Assembly (NCBI GenBank): GCA_036338025.1
Contig: JAYZDB010000190.1
Coordinates: 1 to 39,885 of the forward strand
DNA from: JAYZDB01 sp036338025
GTDB lineage: Bacteria > Planctomycetota > UBA1135 > UBA2386
Length of the DNA: 39,885 nt
Direction of reading: 5' to 3'
A model generated the notes under the pieces. The model saw only the letters and a program-made list of their open reading frames with translations, had not been told where the DNA came from and searched no databases. A program made the position numbers and the translations under genes. This document shows, in pieces, positions 1 to 8,224 of this stretch (positions within the stretch are counted from its first letter, which is position 1; each line of letters starts with the position of its first letter).

Positions 1-48
1 GTACGCAGTGCTTGCGTATTTTCCTGACCTTCTCACCGCGTCTGAGTA
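1..48. repeat. Terminal overlap copy 1 (circular assembly)
   Basis: The first 48 bases are identical to the last 48 bases of the window (39838-39885). Joining the two ends keeps one long fibre reading frame open, so this is best read as the overlap left by a circular assembly rather than a biological terminal repeat. Confidence 0.93.
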
Positions 49-169
49 CCAGTCGCTTCGCCGGCTCGCTTTGGGCCAGGCGCAGCTCCGGTCCCGGCCG
101 GGCATGCGTACGCCTAACCGACACTTCACACAAACAGCACCAGGACGAATCCGGGGGTTCATCGAATGA
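2..169 (+). CDS. LamG-type tail fibre, C-terminal end (continues from 38300 across the junction)
   Basis: This is the last part of a fibre gene that starts at 38300 and crosses the circular junction. Reading starts at base 2 (Tyr-Ala-Val-Leu) and stays open to a TGA at 167-169. The full protein is 568 residues when the 48-bp overlap is counted once (1707 nt including the stop). The tail is basic and ends in IRGFIE. Its stop overlaps the ATG of the lipoprotein gene at 166 (ATGA), as at most gene borders here, which supports the frame. See the 38300 entry for domain content. Confidence 0.85.
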   Translation, partial: YAVLAYFPDLLTASEYQSLRRLALGQAQLRSRPGMRTPNRHFTQTAPGRIRGFIE

Positions 170-708
170 AAGACTGGCTCATCAAGAACAAATCGGCAAC
201 GACCCTGGGGGTGACCGCCATGCTAGTGATCCTGACTCTCGCATCCATCTCCGGCTGCCAGATGGACGACTTCATCAAGTTCGAGCCCCCGGCCGAGGTG
301 CAGGCCGCGATTGACGTGGAAGCCTCTGTGCCAATGTCCAAGGCCGATGTGACCTGGGATGAGTGGCAGGCTTACGTCGAGAAGAACTCCAGCCGGCTTG
401 CCGCTGAGATTGAAGACGGCAACTATCGCCTGGGCATGATCCAGTCGCTAACTGACATGGGCTTCCAGGCACTCAACGACGTGGCTCCTGGCATCCCAGG
501 TGGTGCATTGCTGGTCGGGGGCCTGTCGATGATGGGTGGCCTGTTCCTGAAGAAGCCCGGCAGCGACAAGGCAGTGGCACGCGAGAAGGAGCAGAGCTAC
601 GTGGCCGGTCTCGAGGAGGGCAAGAAGATCGCCATCCAACTGTACGAAACCGCCAAGGATGCCGACCTAGTCGCGAACGAGAAAGCAAATGAGCAAGCTC
701 AAGGTTGA
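166..708 (+). CDS. Phage lipoprotein with second hydrophobic segment
   Basis: 180 residues. The N-terminus has a basic start (KDWLIKNK), a hydrophobic stretch at about residues 14-28 and a lipobox ISGC with the acceptor Cys at 31, so it is probably exported, lipidated and membrane-anchored. A second apolar, glycine-rich segment (about 109-128, GGALLVGGLSMMGGLF) is followed by a conserved-looking LKKPG and an amphipathic, charged C-terminus. From memory, proteins with this layout (lipobox, then a GGLFLRKPG-like segment) recur among marine podovirus tail genes with no assigned function. Roles in the tail, adsorption or superinfection exclusion are guesses. The ATG overlaps the stop of the upstream fibre gene. 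The 3' end overlaps the next gene by 20 bp. Confidence 0.75.
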   Translation: MKDWLIKNKSATTLGVTAMLVILTLASISGCQMDDFIKFEPPAEVQAAIDVEASVPMSKADVTWDEWQAYVEKNSSRLAAEIEDGNYRLGMIQSLTDMGFQALNDVAPGIPGGALLVGGLSMMGGLFLKKPGSDKAVAREKEQSYVAGLEEGKKIAIQLYETAKDADLVANEKANEQAQG

Positions 709-1318
709 TACCGTCGAGGTCAACACAGCAAACACTTTGCAGCTCGGGTCCAACACCCAAGTGGTCGCGGAAAACGGTTCGGCCAAGACGCTGACAGTCA
801 GCGGCGCGACCACGCTGGAGGGGCTGCTGACCATACAGGCCGGGGCGTCGATCACAGGAAACATCACCGCGGTCAACACGCCAAACCTTGGCACGTCCAA
901 TGCGAAGCTCGGAACCATACACGCGACTAGCGTGACGGCTACCAGTGGCAACTTCGACTCAATCAACATCTCCTCACAGAACGTAGGAATTGTGCTCGGA
1001 CACTGTCTTCTCGAAACGTACGGAAGCGGCGTTAACCGAGGGATTCGAGCCAAGGCCGGCACGGCAGTCGGCGTTTGCCTCAACATGCAATCAACAGCCG
1101 GGATCTCGACTATTGAGACGGTGAACTTTTCTTCTGCGTTTGGCGATGTCAACGAATATCGACTGATCTATACGCCACGCTTGGGTATTCCCGGAGACGG
1201 CACGGGCAAGCCCTTCGTGGCACTCAAGAGCAACGATGCGGCCGGCGTGACATTCGAGCGTTTGGTGGTTGCGAATTCAGGCACTGAGGTCGGAACATTG
1301 GTGGTGTTGAAGTCATGA
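689..1318 (+). CDS. Tail fibre-like repetitive beta protein, paralogue 1
   Basis: 209 residues, rich in Thr, Ser, Gly, Asn and Val, with short alternating beta-type repeats (LTVSGATTLEG, LTIQAGASITGN) typical of trimeric beta-helical phage fibres. The N-terminus (MSKLKVDTVEVNT...LGSN) matches that of the next gene (MSKLKVNEIEDNT...LASN), so the two share a probable attachment domain and differ distally. The distal half (about 110-209) looks globular, with YRLIYTPRLGIPGDGTGK, and could be a receptor-binding or trimerisation head. The start at 689 lies inside the end of the lipoprotein gene, and the stop overlaps the next ATG (ATGA). Confidence 0.7.
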   Translation: MSKLKVDTVEVNTANTLQLGSNTQVVAENGSAKTLTVSGATTLEGLLTIQAGASITGNITAVNTPNLGTSNAKLGTIHATSVTATSGNFDSINISSQNVGIVLGHCLLETYGSGVNRGIRAKAGTAVGVCLNMQSTAGISTIETVNFSSAFGDVNEYRLIYTPRLGIPGDGTGKPFVALKSNDAAGVTFERLVVANSGTEVGTLVVLKS

Positions 1319-2016
1319 GCAAATTGAAAGTCAACGAAATTGAGGACAACACCGGCGGTTCTGTCCGGCTTGCGTCCAACGTCAACGTCGAGGGCGACAA
1401 CAGCGCAGCCAAGAATCTGACGGTTTCAGGCACCAGCTCGCTCACTGGCAACGTGGCTTGCTCCGGAAACCTCACCGCATCATCCGGCACTACGACGCTC
1501 GGCACGACGAATTGCGGAGCACTGACCAGCTTGGCGACTATTTGCACGTCCATGACCACTCAGACGTTGAGCGCAGCCGATGCATCTTTGTCAGGCAACC
1601 TCACAGTGTCGGGTTCCTCAACTGTGCAGTCCTTGGCAGCCCAGTCTCTAGTGTTGAATGGACAGACCATTGACCCAGGTCTGCTCAACATTCTCAAGGC
1701 AGCCGGCAGCTACACGGTCACTGATGCCTCGGCTGATGTTGGCACCTTGGCACCGAGCAGCTTCCTTGGCCTAGCGGACGGCAGCTACGACGCGGATCCA
1801 GCGAACGACGAGGCTACCTTCACCGTGGCGTTCACGGCCGCTTTGGCAAACACCAACTACGTTCCAATCCTCACGCTATCGACAACCTACGCGGGCGCGA
1901 CACACTTGCAAATCCTCAACATTGCGACGACTGGGTTTGACGTGAAGATCCACACCACCGGAACAGACCCCACGAGCTCAGACACCTTCACAATCAACTT
2001 GGTGGTGATCGGATGA
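1315..2016 (+). CDS. Tail fibre-like repetitive beta protein, paralogue 2
   Basis: 233 residues. It shares the MSKLKV(D/N)-x-E-x-NT start with the preceding gene, followed by an extended Ser/Thr/Gly/Asn shaft (repeats such as LTVSGTSSLTGNV and LSGNLTVSGSSTV) to about residue 120. The distal domain (about 125-233) is different: aromatic and Asp-rich (DGSYDADPANDEATFTVAF) and ending in a hydrophobic beta run (FTINLVVIG). The layout is that of a trimeric phage fibre: common base, repetitive stalk, variable tip. It is translationally coupled on both sides by ATGA overlaps and lies directly before the tail tubular genes, which supports a tail role. Confidence 0.7.
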   Translation: MSKLKVNEIEDNTGGSVRLASNVNVEGDNSAAKNLTVSGTSSLTGNVACSGNLTASSGTTTLGTTNCGALTSLATICTSMTTQTLSAADASLSGNLTVSGSSTVQSLAAQSLVLNGQTIDPGLLNILKAAGSYTVTDASADVGTLAPSSFLGLADGSYDADPANDEATFTVAFTAALANTNYVPILTLSTTYAGATHLQILNIATTGFDVKIHTTGTDPTSSDTFTINLVVIG

Positions 2017-2618
2017 AAAGCAAACTGACAGCAGTCAATGACATACTGCGACGACTTGGCCGGCCCCCGGTCGCAAGCCTGGACACTAGCGGGACATCAA
2101 CGCAGAGCCTTGCGGAGTCGCACCTCAACGACGCTGTCCGTGACATTCAAAAGCGCGGCTGGTTCTACAACTTCAAGTTCAACGTCACCGTCAGCCCGGC
2201 TGGCAATGGCAAGATCGCCGTGAACGCCCTTGAAGGTGGGGCGGAGGTCTTCGATGTGGACACAGTAAATGTGGACTCAGCCAAGAACATCGTGCGGCAG
2301 GGCGACAATCTGTTCGACCTGGACAACAACACGGACGTGTTTACAGGCTCTCTGAAGATCGCCTACCACTTTGCCGTGGATTTCGACAAGATGCCCGATG
2401 CGTTCCAAGACTGGGCAATCGCAAAGGCCGCGTATGAGTTTGGGTCTGCGTTCTATCCGGACCGGCCGCAACTGAGCAGAATCCGTGAGGACTTGCAACT
2501 TGCTGAAACGACTGCCCGCCGGCAAGACATCAGCTCGTCGAACATCAACGTACTCAACTCACAAGCACTGACCCAGGTTCGAGGCAGACCGCGGACACCA
2601 GATAGGAGCGTTCACTGA
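2013..2618 (+). CDS. Tail tubular protein A-like (gp11 family), copy 1
   Basis: 201 residues. In T7-type phages gp11 forms the dodecameric adaptor ring between the portal and the gp12 nozzle. The N-terminus TAVNDILRRLGRPPVASLD followed by an Ala-rich helix and the motif IQKRGWFYN is the family pattern (AVN-x-x-L ... IQ-x-x-GW-x-x-N). The middle is beta-rich (residues 60-115) and the C-terminus helical (AKAAYEFGSAFYPD), as in gp11. The size is right for the family. The gene is followed immediately by a second protein with the same N-terminal pattern and then by gp12, so this one gene has a tandem partner. Confidence 0.85.
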   Translation: MKSKLTAVNDILRRLGRPPVASLDTSGTSTQSLAESHLNDAVRDIQKRGWFYNFKFNVTVSPAGNGKIAVNALEGGAEVFDVDTVNVDSAKNIVRQGDNLFDLDNNTDVFTGSLKIAYHFAVDFDKMPDAFQDWAIAKAAYEFGSAFYPDRPQLSRIREDLQLAETTARRQDISSSNINVLNSQALTQVRGRPRTPDRSVH

Positions 2619-3262
2619 TGGCAGGGAGCGGATACACATTTGTCGAGGCCATCAACGAGGTGGTCGAGGTTATTGGCGAGTTCCCGATGACTGGCAACAC
2701 CAAGCCATCGGCCCAGAGCGACACGACCTCGAACTACCGCAGGGCCGAGGATTTCATTGATCGGTTTAACAAGCGCATCCAAAGCCAAGGGTGGCCCGAG
2801 AACACCACGATTGCCAAGAAGTTCACGACTGCAAGCAATAGCGGCAACTTTCAGATCGACCTCCCGTCCGCCGGCACGGTGCTTCGTGTGAAGTCGGCTG
2901 GCTCTTCGGCGCACCGCGATCTGGTGCTCCGCGTCGATACAGGAGACAGCAACAAGCTCAAGGTCTTCGACGCCAACCGAGACTCGTTCACCTTCAGCAC
3001 CTCTGCTGCAGAGGACATCTTCCTGGACGTGGTGACCGAGCTGGCGTTCGAGAACCTGACGCCGCATCTCCAGGACGTGATTATCAGCCAGGCCAAGATC
3101 GCTTTCCAGAGGCGACTGCAGGGCAACATGAACATGGACGGTGCGCTGAACAGCGAGTACGTACAGGCGGAGGCACAGGCCCCCCGCAACGCACCGGACA
3201 TCGACCAGCCCTTCAACACCAGGCCCATGATCCCGGGTATGGGCGGCAAGAAGGAAGACTGA
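2618..3262 (+). CDS. Tail tubular protein A-like, divergent copy 2
   Basis: 214 residues. It repeats the gp11 architecture: FVEAINEVVEVIGEFPMTG at the start, a helix containing DFIDRFNKRIQSQGWPENT (the family IQ-x-x-GW-x-x-N motif), a beta-rich centre (residues 65-125), and a C-terminal helix (AKIAFQRRLQGN). Overall identity to copy 1 is low by eye, so this is an old duplication or a separate acquisition. ATG overlaps the preceding TGA (TGATG). One copy may form the portal adaptor ring and the other a second ring or replace it; that assignment is inference. Confidence 0.75.
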   Translation: MAGSGYTFVEAINEVVEVIGEFPMTGNTKPSAQSDTTSNYRRAEDFIDRFNKRIQSQGWPENTTIAKKFTTASNSGNFQIDLPSAGTVLRVKSAGSSAHRDLVLRVDTGDSNKLKVFDANRDSFTFSTSAAEDIFLDVVTELAFENLTPHLQDVIISQAKIAFQRRLQGNMNMDGALNSEYVQAEAQAPRNAPDIDQPFNTRPMIPGMGGKKED

Positions 3263-3263
3263 C

Positions 3264-5654
3264 TTGGCAACCCAGAGATTCGTCGAGAAGCTCCAGAGCC
3301 TCGCGCAAGGGATCTCCCAACAGCAGCAGTCGCTCCGGTACAAGGGCCAGCTCGAGGACGCATTCAACATTGACTTGTCTGTCGTGGATGGTGCCCGAAA
3401 AAGGCCGGGTGGTTTTACGTTGGCAGAAGTCAGCGGAGCGGATCCCAACCGCACATACCGAATGCATCGCATCGAGCGTGACGACCTCGAGGAATACGCT
3501 GTCATCTACGGACGTGACTTCCTGCAGGTGGTTGACCTGACCAGCGGGCAGCAGGCTGCGATCGTCGTCGAGGACCCGGAGGCACAGGCGTACATCGCTG
3601 CCAACAACGCTGACGCCGACGACCTGCGATTCGTCACGATTGCAGACACCACCTTCATTCTCAATACCGTGAGGCCGGCTCGTATCCAACCGGGCACAGA
3701 CGGTGCCGAGATCGATAGCAGCCGAATGCCGGTTCGGCTGGTCCGAACATCGGTAAGTCCGCTGCAGTTCACTCTACGCAGCACGACGTTCGAGGGGCGT
3801 GGATTCCAGCAGCAGGTGCTGAAGACGGACTCAGGCACACCGACATCTGGCACATTTCGACTGAACTTCCTGGGCTCCACGCGGAACATCCCATTTGACG
3901 CCAGCTCAGGCACGGTCCAGGAGGAGCTGGAAGGCAATGGCCTTCTCAGCGGGAACGACAAGATCGACGGGCTGAATGCGTTTCCATTCGGCAAGATCAT
4001 TTGTACGGGCGGGCCACTCCCTGGGAAACCCATCTTCATCAACATCAGCAAGGACATCGAAGTCGATACGCTGATCACGGTGCCCAATCAACCTGTCGGT
4101 GGCACGTACAGGATCACACGCGGCGACGACGACCGAGACCCTGCCCCGGAGTTCATCCGACAGGGCCTGCCTATCCGCGACATTGGTTTCTTCAGAAACC
4201 GATTGTGTTTCGCCTCCGACGAGTTCATGACGTTCTCCCGATCTGACGAACTGTTCTCGTTCTACCTCGGCGAGCCGATCGCGATCACCGACGCGGACCC
4301 GATCGAGCTGCAGCTGTCCTCGACTGGCGTCAACGTCATTGACTTCTTGGTGCCGTACCGCAACTCAATCCTCGCATCGACTCAGAGCGGCCAGCAGTTT
4401 CAGCTCACCAGCGATGACACCTTCACCCCGTCAACCGCGGCCGTCACACCCACGACCAGGTACAGCACGCAGAAGGTCCGCCCGGTTCTGAACGGGTCGA
4501 ATCTGTACATGGCTGGGGCATCGAAGGGCTTCTCTACGCTGCTCGAGTACTACTTCGACGACTCGTCTGCATCCAATCAAGCTGTCAACGTTTCTCAACA
4601 CGTAGATACTTTGATCCCGCCGAACGTGGTCCGTATGGTGACCAGCAACACCACCGACGCCGTCTATATGCTGCCCACCCTCGAGGGCGACATAACAGGC
4701 GGTGCGACCATTGTCAGCAACCAGACAGGCACATGGAACGTAGGCAGCACCTGGGTTGGTGGTGTATCTCCACAGCCGAACGACACCTGCATCATCGCTG
4801 CAAACCATGTAGTCACCTTCACGGGATACGCGACCGAGACGACCTTCACCAGCAGGCAGAACGCCCCTGGACTGGTGAGTCGCATCTTTGCGTACCGCTG
4901 GTACAACCAAGGGCAAGAGCGAAAGCAGAGCGCATGGGCCAGGTGGGACTTCAAGGGCGACAGCATCCAAGACGCCATTTGCATCGATGACGACTTGTTT
5001 CTTATGCGGCGACAGCTGTCTCTTTCCGACGGCAACACCTACCTGAAGATCGACCGCATCGCACTAGCGCAGACAACTAAATCGGATGGCAACGCCGGAC
5101 GGCGTGTTCACATGGATCACACGATCACTGCGACTGGCTCATATGCGTCCGAGCCGAACACGACGACCTTTACCCTGCAGTCCAAGCAATCCGACACGTC
5201 GTACGACACCATTGTCAAGGCGGACGGGTCAGAGGTCACCGGGTTCACGAACAACAGCTCGGCCAACCCCCCCACGATTACCATCGCCGGAAACCATGCC
5301 GGCTTGGTCCAGATTGGCCGCAAGGTGAAGTCTTCTGTCGTTCTGAGTCAGGTCTTTCCCAGGACGCCGCAAGGCGAGCCCCTGGACGACGGTCGGCTTA
5401 CGCTCAGGAAGGCCGTCATTGCTCACAGGAACACAGGTCCGTACACGGTCACGGTGACGCAGCCAAGCCTCCCGAACTTCGTGCCCAACAGAACCAAGAA
5501 TGCTGGATCTACCACCGTCGGTTCGGATGAAGTCAGCGTGCCACTGAACGGCCGGGCGGACGACCTCACCATCACCATTGAGTCAGACAACAGTTACCCA
5601 GCAACCTTCTCGTCGGTCGAGTACCACGGGGAGTACAACACGATCACGGAGTAG
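3264..5654 (+). CDS. Tail tubular protein B (gp12-like nozzle)
   Basis: 796 residues, the usual length for the T7 gp12 family, which forms the hexameric tail nozzle. The N-terminus LQSLAQGISQQQQSLRYKGQLEDAFNIDLSVVDGARKRPG is typical: Q-rich start and a GxxRRPG-like motif. RNRLCFASDEFMTFSRSDELFSFY (about 312-335) matches the conserved block of the family (R-x-x-L-x-x-x-S ... V-x-x-S-x-x-x-D-x-x-x-F). The rest is beta-rich propeller-like sequence. The only start that uses the whole conserved region is TTG at 3264, one base after the stop of the upstream gene, with AAGGAAG upstream as a ribosome-binding site. Confidence 0.9.
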   Translation: MATQRFVEKLQSLAQGISQQQQSLRYKGQLEDAFNIDLSVVDGARKRPGGFTLAEVSGADPNRTYRMHRIERDDLEEYAVIYGRDFLQVVDLTSGQQAAIVVEDPEAQAYIAANNADADDLRFVTIADTTFILNTVRPARIQPGTDGAEIDSSRMPVRLVRTSVSPLQFTLRSTTFEGRGFQQQVLKTDSGTPTSGTFRLNFLGSTRNIPFDASSGTVQEELEGNGLLSGNDKIDGLNAFPFGKIICTGGPLPGKPIFINISKDIEVDTLITVPNQPVGGTYRITRGDDDRDPAPEFIRQGLPIRDIGFFRNRLCFASDEFMTFSRSDELFSFYLGEPIAITDADPIELQLSSTGVNVIDFLVPYRNSILASTQSGQQFQLTSDDTFTPSTAAVTPTTRYSTQKVRPVLNGSNLYMAGASKGFSTLLEYYFDDSSASNQAVNVSQHVDTLIPPNVVRMVTSNTTDAVYMLPTLEGDITGGATIVSNQTGTWNVGSTWVGGVSPQPNDTCIIAANHVVTFTGYATETTFTSRQNAPGLVSRIFAYRWYNQGQERKQSAWARWDFKGDSIQDAICIDDDLFLMRRQLSLSDGNTYLKIDRIALAQTTKSDGNAGRRVHMDHTITATGSYASEPNTTTFTLQSKQSDTSYDTIVKADGSEVTGFTNNSSANPPTITIAGNHAGLVQIGRKVKSSVVLSQVFPRTPQGEPLDDGRLTLRKAVIAHRNTGPYTVTVTQPSLPNFVPNRTKNAGSTTVGSDEVSVPLNGRADDLTITIESDNSYPATFSSVEYHGEYNTITE

Positions 5655-5657
5655 ACC

Positions 5658-6194
5658 ATGGGAGTACCACTGGTGGCAGGGATGGCAGTTGCAGGCGCAG
5701 CCTCCTCCATCATGCAAGCCCAGCAGCAAAACCGAGCTGCCAAGGGTCTGGCTGAAAACGCCATCAGCACTTCCAAGCTTCGCAACGAAAGTTTGATGGA
5801 ACGAGAAAAGACCATGTCCGGTCGGATCAAGAAGAAGGCTGACCAGGACCGGCTGGCTGCTGCACGCGCCACCACGCTCGAGGCAGGATCTCGAGTCGTA
5901 GCTGCCGCCGGCCAGGGCACGACCGCGGCTTCTGGATCTGCTGCCCGAGGTATAGCTGACGCCCTGTTCCGCGGGCAGTCCACACAGGAGACGCTCGCTG
6001 ACAACTACGACACCGACATCGAAAGCCTCCGACAACAAACCGAGTCCGGACAGATTGAGAATCAGGCATCGATGATGGCGTCATTGAATCAGGCTCAGTC
6101 AATGATGCAAAGCCCATTGCTGGCGGGTGTGTTGGGCGGTGCCTCCGGTGCTATTGCAGGAACAGGCGTGAATACCGGATTGGGGATCGGGTAA
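5658..6194 (+). CDS. Internal virion protein, gp14-like
   Basis: 178 residues. A short hydrophobic N-terminal segment (VPLVAGMAVAGAASSIM) leads into a long Ala/Gln/Arg-rich helical region (about 22-110) and a Gly/Ala-rich C-terminus (LLAGVLGGASGAIAGTG). This is the layout of T7 gp14, an ejected core protein that inserts in the host outer membrane to start the DNA conduit. Position is diagnostic: directly after gp12 and directly before the gp15- and gp16-like genes. Similarity is architectural, since the family is poorly conserved. The start ATG lies 3 bases after the gp12 stop. Confidence 0.75.
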   Translation: MGVPLVAGMAVAGAASSIMQAQQQNRAAKGLAENAISTSKLRNESLMEREKTMSGRIKKKADQDRLAAARATTLEAGSRVVAAAGQGTTAASGSAARGIADALFRGQSTQETLADNYDTDIESLRQQTESGQIENQASMMASLNQAQSMMQSPLLAGVLGGASGAIAGTGVNTGLGIG

Positions 6195-8224
6195 TGGCAA
6201 AGATCACACTGAATCGTGGCGTGCGACGGAATGACACACGGATCCAGCAACTTGACCCAGCGTCGGTCGCGGTCAGTCTTGGTTCATTCAGGGTCGCCAA
6301 CCCCACCATTGTCCGACCTGGCGTCAGCAAAACAGGCCAGCAGCTGCAGCAAGCCCTGACCGCGATCGGACGGTTTGCCGGCACAGATCCATTTGGAGCG
6401 ACAGCAGACAGAGTCGAAGCCGATCGGGCTGCCCAAGCCGCGCAAATGGGCGATGCCCGTATGGAGGCTATGCAGGATGCCATGGCGATCTCACGGATCT
6501 TCGCTGACGACACTCTGGACAAGGAGATCTTCCAAGAGGCATCGCCGCTCACAGATGGCACGCAGACAATGGAAGAGACCGTGCTGGGGCTGATTGACGA
6601 CGCTCGGACACAAGGCCAACCACCGGAGGTCGCTTTGGGCGTGTTCGTCCGCGACCAGATCAATGCCACGATCGATGGGCTCCCGGAAGGATCCCGCGAG
6701 ATGTACCAGCAGGTGTACGCCGAAAGGTACTTTCCAACCGTTCTCCAGGCTGCAGCGGACTGGTACAACGGCCGAGTTGACGAAGAGCAGAGCCAGCTGC
6801 GGCTCGGGATAGCCTCTGGGCTGGCCGCCGGCGACGACCAGTTTGGTACGCCCGCAGCTCTTGCCAAGGCCACCAGGGAACCAGACAGCGCGGTATTCGC
6901 GATGGACGCTCGCCAAGCCGACTCGGTGTTTGTATCTGCCGCTGGTATTGCCGAGCAGCAGGGAAACTACACACGAGCTATTTCAATCTTGGAGCGGGTG
7001 CCACCTAGTCGCCGCGATAGCAAGTGGCACCAAGCCCGAGAGTCGGCTCGCGATGGCGAGCTCGATGCCTACGAAGGCAATCTGCTGGACACCTTGATCG
7101 CCGGCGGCGATGTTTCTGGCTTCGTCTCCCGGTTTGAACGACCGTTCACCCTGGTGCAGCGTGGTCCAGGTGTGGCTCGGGAATACGGGGACGTGCCGGT
7201 CCAGAACTCCGAGACCGTTACTGCGTTCGAGAACGCTCTGACTGCCTACACCAGATCACCGGACGTGAGCCCAGCACAGATGCGGATCACCATTGGCAAC
7301 CTGGCTGCCCGCGTGTCTGGCCCTGCAAAGTCTCGAGCACTAGCCGCCCTTGACAAGATTCCGACGCCAGAATCCGAGCTGAAGGTCCTCATGGACGCCC
7401 GCAAAAAGGTGGACCTCAGAGCTGAGGGTGACATGCTCACGCTGCTGCTCGACGGGAGCCTGACCTATGGCGATGGGGTCACTGTCAACCGGGCCGACGA
7501 AAAAGGCGTTCGCACGATGCTCAAGGCCAAGTACGGCCAGCAGCACGGAGATCGCCTGTTCGTGCAATACATCGAGCTCCGTGACTCGGACACGTTTGCC
7601 CAATCGGCCGACCCTAACAAGCAAGCAGTGACCTTCGCTGGGTTGCAAGACAGGATGAGAACTGTCGGTGCTGCGGAAGGTGTGTCGGCGGAGGCAGCAC
7701 GCGAAGTTGTTTTTAGCGAGGCACAAACAAAGCTCAAGACAGGTGAGATCAATCTGGCCCAGTACAACAAGCTGTTCAGCATGCTCGAGTCGGAACGCAA
7801 GTTCGACGCCGAAAGATATCCAGGCGAGGTAGCCGAAGTATCCAACAGCATCCGTGCAACGTTTGCAGCCGCCGCAGGCTTGCAGTTCACCGAGTCTTTG
7901 GAAGGCACTTTAGGACTGGAAGTGCAGACCAAGTCTGCAGACCCGCTAGCCGTTACTGCCAGCCGACGACTGGAACAACGATTTCGAGATGAATGGCGAC
8001 GTTGGTCACGGTCGAACGCCGCGTTGATGCAGTCAGACATGCAGAAGTACGAAGAGAAACGGAGTGCTTGGCTGTCGCAGAAGACCGAGGAGTACGCCTT
8101 GGCCGCAGCTGAACTTGGGCTTCAATACTCGCAAGCTGCATTTGCCGAACGCGGCAAGACTGCCGGGTTTGGACCGATCAACAACTACAGATTCCCTAGT
8201 CAACAAGGACCTACTCAACCATGA
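6194..8224 (+). CDS. Internal virion protein, gp15-like
   Basis: 676 residues, mostly alpha-helical and charged, lacking any enzymatic motif I can recognise. T7 gp15 (747 residues) forms the periplasmic tube of the DNA-ejection apparatus. Length, helical character, the Arg/Gln/Ala-rich composition and its place between gp14-like and gp16-like genes support the same role. The N-terminus carries a short basic stretch (NRGVRRNDTRIQQLDPASV) that could be processed or surface-exposed. ATG overlaps the upstream stop (TAATG). The stop overlaps the next ATG (ATGA), so the three ejection proteins are likely co-translated. Confidence 0.75.
   Translation: MAKITLNRGVRRNDTRIQQLDPASVAVSLGSFRVANPTIVRPGVSKTGQQLQQALTAIGRFAGTDPFGATADRVEADRAAQAAQMGDARMEAMQDAMAISRIFADDTLDKEIFQEASPLTDGTQTMEETVLGLIDDARTQGQPPEVALGVFVRDQINATIDGLPEGSREMYQQVYAERYFPTVLQAAADWYNGRVDEEQSQLRLGIASGLAAGDDQFGTPAALAKATREPDSAVFAMDARQADSVFVSAAGIAEQQGNYTRAISILERVPPSRRDSKWHQARESARDGELDAYEGNLLDTLIAGGDVSGFVSRFERPFTLVQRGPGVAREYGDVPVQNSETVTAFENALTAYTRSPDVSPAQMRITIGNLAARVSGPAKSRALAALDKIPTPESELKVLMDARKKVDLRAEGDMLTLLLDGSLTYGDGVTVNRADEKGVRTMLKAKYGQQHGDRLFVQYIELRDSDTFAQSADPNKQAVTFAGLQDRMRTVGAAEGVSAEAAREVVFSEAQTKLKTGEINLAQYNKLFSMLESERKFDAERYPGEVAEVSNSIRATFAAAAGLQFTESLEGTLGLEVQTKSADPLAVTASRRLEQRFRDEWRRWSRSNAALMQSDMQKYEEKRSAWLSQKTEEYALAAAELGLQYSQAAFAERGKTAGFGPINNYRFPSQQGPTQP

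Noticed and set aside
1..48. The 48-bp end repeat as a T7-type direct terminal repeat
   Set aside because: It lies inside a coding frame that stays open across the join and is far shorter than the usual 150-500 bp. An assembly overlap explains it better.
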